Assembly (NCBI GenBank): GCA_944324805.1
Contig: CALUXS010000001.1
Coordinates: forward strand, 186,001 to 250,000
Length of the DNA stretch: 64,000 nucleotides
DNA from: an uncultured Acholeplasmatales bacterium
GTDB taxonomy: Bacteria > Bacillota_I > Bacilli_A > Acholeplasmatales > Anaeroplasmataceae
Direction of reading: 5' to 3'
Position 1 is the stretch's first letter. Every line of letters begins with the position of its first letter. The translations under genes were made by a program, and so were the position numbers. Shown in pieces: positions 57,603 through 64,000 of this stretch. The notes below the pieces were generated by a model. That model was not told the DNA's origin, did no database searches, and saw only the letters and a program-made list of their open reading frames with translations.

Positions 57603-58835
57603 TTAGCGTAAAGTTTCTCCAGATTCAAGATGAATATCTTGTAATTCTTTAGCACTTGGAGAAGAGAAGATACGAACATTTCTTTCAATAACAGTTCCCT
57701 CAGGAATAACGATACGTTTTCCGATTACATTTATTCCTGATGATAGAACTTCAGGTCGTTCTTTGTTAGGTGTGAAATCATTACCAGTTCCAATAATTGA
57801 ATTTTTACCAATAATAGTATTTTTATCAATGATAGAACGTTCAATTTTTACATTTTCTCCAATTTGAACATCATTTAAGATTACTGAATCTTTAATAACA
57901 GCGCCTGCACCTATTTTAACACCAGGAGATAAAACAGAATTAACAACTGTACCTAAAATTTGATCACCATGTGATAATAAAGAGTCCTTAACAACTGCAT
58001 CATCTCCAACCTTAACAGGTGGCAAATCCTCAGATTTTGTATATATTTTCCAAGAAGTATCATATAAATCTAACTTACAACCTTCTTTACATAATTCAAG
58101 GTTAGTTTCTAAGTAAGAATCGTATGTACCTACATCCTTCCAATAATCATAGAATTCATAAGCAAACACCTTTTTATCCTTAATCATACTTGGAATAATA
58201 TGCATGCCAAAGTCTAAATCCTTAATGTCAGGATGGCTTTCAATTGCTTCAACCAATGCTTTAGTTGAGAAAACATAGATTCCCATTGAAGCCTTATTAG
58301 ATTTAGGTTCTTTTGGTTTTTCAACAAACTTTGTAACTTGTAGCTCATCATCAGTCTCTAAGATTCCAAAACGACTAGCTTCCTCTATAGGTACAATTTT
58401 TGCTGCGATTGTAACATCAGCACCTGTTGCTTTATGTTGTTCAATCATTTTACTATAGTCCATTTTATAGATATGATCACCAGAAAGAATTAATACATAT
58501 TTTGAAGCATAACGTTTTACAAAGGCTAAATTTTTTCTAACCGCATCAGCAGTACCTTCGTACCAAGAGTTATTTGGTTGTAACAACGTTACAAATGAAT
58601 CACGACGGTCTAGGTCCCAAGGTTTACCTACACCAATATGTTCATTTAAAGATAATGGCAAGTATTGAGTTAAAATGCCAATTTGGAAAATTCCTGAATT
58701 ACAACAATTTGACAAAGCAAAGTCGATAATTCTAAATTTTCCAGCAAAAGGAACTGCAGGTTTACTACGTAGTTCAGAAAGAACATCAAGTCTAGAACCT
58801 CTTCCTCCCGCTAAGATTAAAGCTAAAGTTTCCAT
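57603..58835 (-). CDS. glgC: glucose-1-phosphate adenylyltransferase
   Basis: A 410-residue enzyme that makes ADP-glucose for glycogen. [40 protein letters not shown], the [11 protein letters not shown] loop, [11 protein letters not shown] and [10 protein letters not shown] are conserved, and a left-handed beta-helix fills the C-terminal third ([15 protein letters not shown]). GGGAGG precedes the ATG. It lies 3 bp behind glgA. No glgD or glgB is in the window. Confidence 0.95.
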   Translation of the reverse strand: METLALILAGGRGSRLDVLSELRSKPAVPFAGKFRIIDFALSNCCNSGIFQIGILTQYLPLSLNEHIGVGKPWDLDRRDSFVTLLQPNNSWYEGTADAVRKNLAFVKRYASKYVLILSGDHIYKMDYSKMIEQHKATGADVTIAAKIVPIEEASRFGILETDDELQVTKFVEKPKEPKSNKASMGIYVFSTKALVEAIESHPDIKDLDFGMHIIPSMIKDKKVFAYEFYDYWKDVGTYDSYLETNLELCKEGCKLDLYDTSWKIYTKSEDLPPVKVGDDAVVKDSLLSHGDQILGTVVNSVLSPGVKIGAGAVIKDSVILNDVQIGENVKIERSIIDKNTIIGKNSIIGTGNDFTPNKERPEVLSSGINVIGKRIVIPEGTVIERNVRIFSSPSAKELQDIHLESGETLR

Positions 58836-58838
58836 TTT

Positions 58839-60266
58839 TTAGTATCCTCCCTTTTTACACATTTTTTCATATAAATTTATATATGCTTTAGCTGATTTAT
58901 TCCAACTATAGTCTAATTCCATCGCACGTTTTACTAAACTTTCCCAAGCTTTTTTATCCTTAAAAGTATCAATAGCAAAATACATAACTTCTTTAAGGGA
59001 TTCCGTATTATAATTTGCAAAACTAAATCCCCATCCACTATCTTCATACTTATTATAAGGTTTTACTGTGTCTTTTAAGCCACCTGTTTCTCTAACTAAT
59101 GGTAATGTACCATATCTTAACGCTATCATTTGTCCTAAACCACAAGGTTCAAATTTACTAGGCATTAAAAATATATCGGCACCTGCGTATATTTTTTGAG
59201 CAACAGAATCAGAATATCCAATAAATGATTTAAATCTTGTTGGATATTTGTTTTCCATATACCTAAAGTAGTCTTCGTAAACCTTGTCCCCACTTCCCAT
59301 AAGGATAAATAATGCATTTGAATGTACTAATACATCCTCAAGTATCGGCATTAGTATATCAATTCCTTTTTGATCTACCAAACGAGATACTAAACCAAAT
59401 ACAGGAACATTTTCATTTTTATTTAAACCAAAATATTCTAAAAGATGTTGTTTATTTGCTGCTTTTCCCTGAATATAATTATTTAATGAATAGTGGAAAG
59501 AAATTTCTTTATCAGTTTCAGGATTGTATTTATTTACATCAATACCATTTAAAATACCATAAAAATCATATTTTCTAAGTTCAAGAATATAGTTTAATCT
59601 ATATCCATATTCGTCTGTCAATACCTCGTTTTTATAGGTATCACTAACTGTAGTTACAATATCACTTTCCATAATTGCACATTTCATATAATTTATACAA
59701 TTATCATATTCAAGTGAAGAAGAATATGGCATATACATAATATTCATAATTTCTTTAGGGAATACTCCTTGATATTGAATATTATGAATACTAAACATTG
59801 TTTTAATACGCCTATATTCAGGATAATAATGATAATTATTTTTTAGAATATAAGGAACTAATCCAGTTTGCCAATCGTTGACATGAATTACATCTGGCAT
59901 AAAATCAATTACTTTTATTGCCTCTAGAACAGCAAAGTCAAAAAAAGCAAACCTTTCTCCATCGTCACCATAGCCATATAAACCATCACGACCAAAGTAA
60001 CGATCACTATCAATAAAATAATAGTGAATTCCATCAGCTTCACTATGGAAAACTCCTACATATTCATTTCTATTAGAAATTCTAACGTAAGCATAACCAC
60101 AATAAGAAGCGATATTTTTTTCTTTAATTTTTTTGTAGTATGGTAACATTACTCTAATATCTACTCCATTGGCTTTTAAAGCCTTTGGAAGTGCACCTAC
60201 TACATCGGCTAAACCACCTGTTTTAATAAATGGTGTGCCCTCGCTTGCACATAATAAAACTTTCAT
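58839..60266 (-). CDS. glgA: glycogen synthase
   Basis: A 475-residue GT5 glucosyltransferase that adds ADP-glucose to glycogen. [18 protein letters not shown] is the KTGGL motif, [16 protein letters not shown] and [13 protein letters not shown] are typical, and [20 protein letters not shown] is the second donor-binding motif. GAGGGTGG precedes ATG 60266; a frame opening at 60287 spans that site and is rejected. First gene of the glgA-glgC pair. Confidence 0.95.
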   Translation of the reverse strand: MKVLLCASEGTPFIKTGGLADVVGALPKALKANGVDIRVMLPYYKKIKEKNIASYCGYAYVRISNRNEYVGVFHSEADGIHYYFIDSDRYFGRDGLYGYGDDGERFAFFDFAVLEAIKVIDFMPDVIHVNDWQTGLVPYILKNNYHYYPEYRRIKTMFSIHNIQYQGVFPKEIMNIMYMPYSSSLEYDNCINYMKCAIMESDIVTTVSDTYKNEVLTDEYGYRLNYILELRKYDFYGILNGIDVNKYNPETDKEISFHYSLNNYIQGKAANKQHLLEYFGLNKNENVPVFGLVSRLVDQKGIDILMPILEDVLVHSNALFILMGSGDKVYEDYFRYMENKYPTRFKSFIGYSDSVAQKIYAGADIFLMPSKFEPCGLGQMIALRYGTLPLVRETGGLKDTVKPYNKYEDSGWGFSFANYNTESLKEVMYFAIDTFKDKKAWESLVKRAMELDYSWNKSAKAYINLYEKMCKKGGY

Positions 60267-60367
60267 TTCGCCACCCTCTCTTATCAAATAATATTATACA
60301 ATATATAAAACGTTTTCACAATATAAAAAATGTAAGAAATTTCATACAAAATTATTATAAATATATA

Positions 60368-60396
60368 TTGAAAAAAAAGTGTCAAAATGATATAAT
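60368..60396 (+). promoter_or_regulatory. promoter for the thioredoxin-like membrane protein
   Basis: TTGAAA (60368-60373), a 17-bp spacer and TATAAT (60391-60396), with TG before the -10. Confidence 0.78.
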
Positions 60397-60444
60397 TCAA
60401 CTTGATAACGCAAATAACAATCTTATGCAAGGAGATTTTTAAAT

Positions 60445-61005
60445 ATGGCATCAAGAATTAGAAAAACAAAATTTAAGTTTAAATGGACTAAAGAACTAGT
60501 GTTCTTGATTTGTGGTCTTTTAGTTATGATTATTGCTACAATTATTCTAGCATTACCTACAAAACAAGAACGTTTTTTAAATAAGTGGTCTGGAACTTCT
60601 TTAACAAAGGAAACTGTTATTACAGAAATTAAAGAAGAAAAACTTTTAGATGAAATAAATAAGAATGAATTTGTTTTTGTGTTTTACGGAGCACCTGCTG
60701 ATAGTACATCTGTAACGAATATTGATATTGTTGAAGCTCAAGCGCAAATTTTTGATATCGATAAAGTTTATTGGTTGGATGGTACTGAAATTTATGAAAC
60801 TGATGATGAGACTAAATCAACAAGAGATTTTAAGACTGCTATTAATGCAAGAGAAGAAAAATTACAAGATGTTGACTTATTAACTATGGGAAGCTTTTGG
60901 GTTTACCAAAACGGTAAGTTGATTGTTGATTCAGTTGATATGGATGGTTCTACTTTTGAACAAGTAGTTCACTACGGTTTTAGTAAGAGCGTAGAAGTAA
61001 AATAA
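60445..61005 (+). CDS. membrane-anchored thioredoxin-fold-like protein without CXXC
   Basis: 186 residues. A basic N-terminus and one helix (about 18-38) anchor a periplasm-facing or surface domain. NEFVFVFYGAPADSTSVTNI aligns in position with the thioredoxin active-site loop (FYGxPxCxxC) but carries no Cys; the rest (VYWLDGTEIYE, GSFWVYQNGKLIVDSVD) fits the later strands. If the fold is right, the protein is not a redox enzyme and may bind a partner. AAGGAG precedes the ATG. Confidence 0.62.
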   Translation: MASRIRKTKFKFKWTKELVFLICGLLVMIIATIILALPTKQERFLNKWSGTSLTKETVITEIKEEKLLDEINKNEFVFVFYGAPADSTSVTNIDIVEAQAQIFDIDKVYWLDGTEIYETDDETKSTRDFKTAINAREEKLQDVDLLTMGSFWVYQNGKLIVDSVDMDGSTFEQVVHYGFSKSVEVK

Positions 61006-61012
61006 TTTTAAA

Positions 61013-61040
61013 AAAAGGAAGATGGCAGCATCTTCCTTTT
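61013..61040 (+). terminator. terminator before argS
   Basis: A 12-bp perfect stem AAAAGGAAGATG/CATCTTCCTTTT with loop GCAG. Confidence 0.88.
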
Positions 61041-61062
61041 GTAAGTGTTAGAGGAGTAAATT

Positions 61063-62751
61063 ATGATAAATAAATTAAAACAAGAAATTAAGGATTTTTT
61101 AGAGAAAAAGTATGATAATCAAGTATCTATAATAGTAGAAGAACCTAAAGATAGTAAATTAGGTGACATTTCTGTCCCTGTTTTTTCAATTGTAAAGCAA
61201 TTAAGACAACCATTACCTAATGTCGTTAATGACGTAAAGAATGCTTTAGTAGAAAATTTTAAAATAATTCAAGAAGTTAAAACTGTTGGTGGTTTCGTTA
61301 ATTTAGTAATAAATAAAGAAGAATTGTCATTTGAAGTATTATCAGATGTTTTAGAAAAGGGATGTCAATATGGTTCTAGTGAACTTGGAAAAGGTAAAAT
61401 GGTAGTTCTTGATTATTCTTCTCCAAATATTGCTAAAAGTTTTTCTATTGGACATTTAAGATCAACAATTATCGGTAATTCTTTGAAATTGATTAATAGA
61501 AAGTGTGGATATAATACATTTGCAATCAATTATTTAGGTGATTGGGGTACACAATTTGGAAAAATGATTGTTGCCTATAAAAAATGGGGTGACAAGGAAA
61601 AAATTGCTAAAGATCCAATAAACGAAATGACAGCACTTTACGTTAAATTTCACGAAGAAGCTAAAAATAATCCTGAGTTAGAAGAAGAAGCTAGAGAAGC
61701 ATTTAGAAAATGTGAACTAGGAGAAAAAGAATATTTGGATTTATGGCGCTATATAAGAGAAGAATCATTAAAGGAAAGTGCACAAATATATGATCTTCTA
61801 GAAGTTGATTTTGACTCATACAATGGCGAAGCTTTTTATAATGACAAGATGGATGGTGTAGTTGAGGAATTAACTGAAAAAGGAATGTTAGAACTTGATG
61901 CTGGAGCACAAATTGTTAGATTAGGTGATGATATGCCACCTGCATTAATAAAAAGAAGTGATGGTGGAAGTTTATACATTACTAGAGACTTGGCAGCACT
62001 ATTCTATCGTAAAAAAGAGTATAAATTTGATAAAATATTATATGTTGTTGGTAATGAGCAAAAACTTCATTTTAAGCAAATTAAGGCAATAGTTACAAAA
62101 ATGGGATATGACTTTGCGGATGAAATTGAACATGTTGGCTTTGGATTATATTTAACAAATGGTAAAAAAATGTCAACACGTTCAGGTGGTGTTGTAAAAT
62201 TATATGACGTATTAATGAAGGCAATTAATATGGCAAAATCTCAAATTGAAGAAAAGAATAAAGATTTAGCCGATAAGGATAACATTGCTCGCAAAGTTGG
62301 AATCGCTGCTGTTATGTTTGGTGATTTGAAAAATCATAGAGAATTAGATATAGAGTTTGATTTAGATAATTGTGTTAAATTTGAAGGTCAAACAGGCCCA
62401 TATTTACAATATAGTGGGGTTAGAATTGCTTCTATTTTAAAAGATAAAAGCATTGATTTAACTAAATGTGATAAAACTTTATTTACAAAACCACATTATT
62501 TTGAATTAGTTAGATTAATAAGTAATTTCCAAGCAGTTATTGAAAAAAGTTGCCTAGAAAGTGCACCAAGCTACCTTGCTAAATATTTATTAAATTTAGC
62601 ACAAAGCTTCAATAAATTCTATGGTTTAGAAAAAATTAATGTTGAAGATGAAGCAATTAGAAATACAAATTTTGCACTTGTTAAGTCAATTAGAATTATT
62701 TTAAATGAGGGCTTACGATTATTAGGAATTCATTATTTAGACGAAATGTAA
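61063..62751 (+). CDS. argS: arginyl-tRNA synthetase
   Basis: A 562-residue class I synthetase. The N-terminal Add1 domain is followed by SSPNIAKSFSIGHLRST (HIGH motif as SIGH), YITRDLAALFYR, VVGNEQKLHFKQI and GKKMSTRSGG (KMSK-like). The C-terminal DALR domain has FEGQTGPYLQYSGVR. AGAGGAG precedes the ATG. The flippase-like gene follows 1 bp on. Confidence 0.96.
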   Translation: MINKLKQEIKDFLEKKYDNQVSIIVEEPKDSKLGDISVPVFSIVKQLRQPLPNVVNDVKNALVENFKIIQEVKTVGGFVNLVINKEELSFEVLSDVLEKGCQYGSSELGKGKMVVLDYSSPNIAKSFSIGHLRSTIIGNSLKLINRKCGYNTFAINYLGDWGTQFGKMIVAYKKWGDKEKIAKDPINEMTALYVKFHEEAKNNPELEEEAREAFRKCELGEKEYLDLWRYIREESLKESAQIYDLLEVDFDSYNGEAFYNDKMDGVVEELTEKGMLELDAGAQIVRLGDDMPPALIKRSDGGSLYITRDLAALFYRKKEYKFDKILYVVGNEQKLHFKQIKAIVTKMGYDFADEIEHVGFGLYLTNGKKMSTRSGGVVKLYDVLMKAINMAKSQIEEKNKDLADKDNIARKVGIAAVMFGDLKNHRELDIEFDLDNCVKFEGQTGPYLQYSGVRIASILKDKSIDLTKCDKTLFTKPHYFELVRLISNFQAVIEKSCLESAPSYLAKYLLNLAQSFNKFYGLEKINVEDEAIRNTNFALVKSIRIILNEGLRLLGIHYLDEM

Positions 62752-62752
62752 T

Positions 62753-63814
62753 ATGAAAAAAAAGGGTTTCTTAAAAAATATTATCCTATTAATTTCTATT
62801 GTTGTATTTTTGATAATTATGATTATTTCTTTAGGAGATATTAAAACAATTATCAAAACATTATTAGAAGCAAATTATTGGTTCATTTTAGTTATAATAG
62901 GATTAATGATTGTATATTTCATATTGTGGCCTATTTCCTTAGCAATATTGATTAGGAAAGAAGATAAAAATATTAAGAAAAATGACGCATATCTAATAGG
63001 AGCTAGTGAGTTTTTCTTTAATGGAATCACACCATTTAGTAGCGGTGGTCAACCATTTCAAGCTTACGCACTTAAGCAAAAAGGAATGAAATTGAGTTCA
63101 TCAACATCTGTCTTAATGTTAAATTTCATTATTTATCAGTTTGTTATTAATATTTTTAGTATTTTAGCAATTTTATTCTACTTTAATAGAATTAAGACGG
63201 TTATTGATAATTTAATATGGATAGCAGTTATTGGATTTACGATGAATTTTTTGATACTTGTCTTATTGATATTATTAGCAATTTCTAGCAAGGTAGGTAC
63301 GATTATTCATAAATTCCTAGTTTGGTTATCACACTTTAAATTGTTTAGAAGACTTGAAAGTAAAATACCTAGTTTTGATTTGTATGTAAAAGAGGTACAA
63401 GCTGCTTTTAAAACCATTCATACTAGAAAAATACAAATTTTGCTTTCTTTAGTATTAAAGATAATAAGCTTAGCGATTTACTATGCGGTACCTTACTTCG
63501 GAATGCTTGCATTAAGAATAGATGTAGGATTTGAAAACATCTTCTTTATAATATCAATGACATGTTTTTCTTTAACAATGGTGACATGGATTCCAACACC
63601 TGGATCTAGTGGTGGTGCTGAATTAACATTTTCGGCGATATTTATGATTTTTGCTATTTCAACTAATTTAAGTATAAGCTTAATGCTAATTTGGCGTTTT
63701 TGCACATACTACTTAACTATGATATACGGCTTTATAGCCTATATGATTTTTGAGAGGAGTAGACGTAAAGATGAGAATAGGAATATTCACGGACACGTAT
63801 TATCCGATAATTAG
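62753..63814 (+). CDS. flippase-like (UPF0104/YbhN-type) membrane protein
   Basis: 353 residues with about eight membrane helices. GITPFSSGGQPFQAYALKQK and WIPTPGSSGGAELTFSAIF are conserved in the lysylphosphatidylglycerol synthase transmembrane family. It has no synthase domain, so it probably moves a lipid or glycolipid across the membrane. The next gene, a GT4 glycosyltransferase, starts 44 bp inside it, which supports a glycolipid pathway. Confidence 0.85.
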   Translation: MKKKGFLKNIILLISIVVFLIIMIISLGDIKTIIKTLLEANYWFILVIIGLMIVYFILWPISLAILIRKEDKNIKKNDAYLIGASEFFFNGITPFSSGGQPFQAYALKQKGMKLSSSTSVLMLNFIIYQFVINIFSILAILFYFNRIKTVIDNLIWIAVIGFTMNFLILVLLILLAISSKVGTIIHKFLVWLSHFKLFRRLESKIPSFDLYVKEVQAAFKTIHTRKIQILLSLVLKIISLAIYYAVPYFGMLALRIDVGFENIFFIISMTCFSLTMVTWIPTPGSSGGAELTFSAIFMIFAISTNLSISLMLIWRFCTYYLTMIYGFIAYMIFERSRRKDENRNIHGHVLSDN

Positions 63815-64000
63815 TGGTGTTGTAACCTCAGTTATGACACTAGAATCTGAGTTGATTGCTTTAGGGCATGAAGTCTATATTTTTACAACTGATATGAATG
63901 AAAGAATTCCAAACAAAAATAATATTATATATTTTTCTGGAGTCAAGGTTCCTTTAGAAAGCTTGAAATCATTCCGTCTATCTTTTAGGTTGCATGTTAA
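63771..64000 (+). CDS. GT4-family glycosyltransferase, N-terminal part
   Basis: 76 codons before the window end. MRIGIFTDTYYPIISGVVTS and LIALGHEVYIFTTD are the N-terminal Rossmann strand pattern of GT4 enzymes that glycosylate diacylglycerol in Bacilli and Mollicutes. GAGGAGT precedes the ATG. It overlaps the flippase-like gene by 44 bp, so it is coupled to it. The catalytic C-terminal half lies outside the window. Confidence 0.82.
   Translation, partial: MRIGIFTDTYYPIISGVVTSVMTLESELIALGHEVYIFTTDMNERIPNKNNIIYFSGVKVPLESLKSFRLSFRLHV

Overview
This is an AT-rich bacterial chromosome segment using the standard code: UGA ends several genes and Trp is UGG. Gene order and content point to the Bacilli side of Bacillota: tgt, a Ser46/His15-type HPr, pepV-trmB, secG-rnr-smpB-ssrA, the Bacillus-type class III fbp, mutS2, the nusB-xseA-xseB-dxs-tlyA-recN run, and a TPP riboswitch ahead of thiT. 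The compact genome and strong A+T bias would suit an uncultured gut lineage near Erysipelotrichia, RF39 or Acholeplasma. That placement is inference; no rRNA gene is present to test it.

Layout. 1-8063 is housekeeping: tgt end, a PTS EIIB-like membrane protein, HPr, dipeptidase, tRNA methyltransferase, peptidase, nucleoside phosphorylase, SecG, RNase R and SmpB. ssrA (tmRNA) follows at 8100-8472. From there to 27128 the chromosome is interrupted by about 18.7 kb of accessory DNA. A second tmRNA-like 3' end lies at 27106-27128, followed at once by a strong terminator, so I read this as an island integrated at the 3' end of ssrA.

The island holds an IS1182-family element, a truncated LytTR response regulator, a frameshifted tyrosine recombinase, an IS110-family element with a likely bridge-RNA region, a tRNA-Trp 3'-half fragment that looks like a second attachment site, a three-gene ABC-3C-type conflict system (14296-17351, minus strand), and a plus-strand cassette at 17655-27044. 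The cassette runs: structured leader RNA, sigma-70-region-4-like regulator, long hairpin, small XhlA-like membrane protein, holin-like protein, two nucleotidyltransferases, a 1789-residue Rhs/YD-repeat protein with two LamG-like domains, and a small PH-like membrane protein that is the likely immunity factor. The order regulator-holin-giant toxin resembles the clostridial tcdR-tcdE-tcdA arrangement. It is the best candidate here for an undescribed system.

From 27209 to the end the content is again mostly chromosomal. It includes an HxlR regulator with an aldo/keto reductase, two XRE regulators with visible operators, fbp with a DUF7916-type barrel protein, a GNAT-AlkD fusion, thyA-folA-plsC, mutS2-thiN, riboswitch-thiT, and an ABC exporter pair with an esterase. 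The nusB...recN operon follows, then a HAD phosphatase, dinB convergent with ispH, a DEAD-box helicase with DegV, glgA-glgC, a thioredoxin-like membrane protein, argS, and a flippase-like protein overlapping a GT4 glycosyltransferase cut by the window end.

Functionally, dxs and ispH are two steps of the MEP isoprenoid pathway. glgC and glgA make ADP-glucose and then glycogen. thyA and folA form the dTMP/folate cycle. RNase R, SmpB and tmRNA form the ribosome-rescue set. All domain assignments come from reading motifs by eye; no database search was run.
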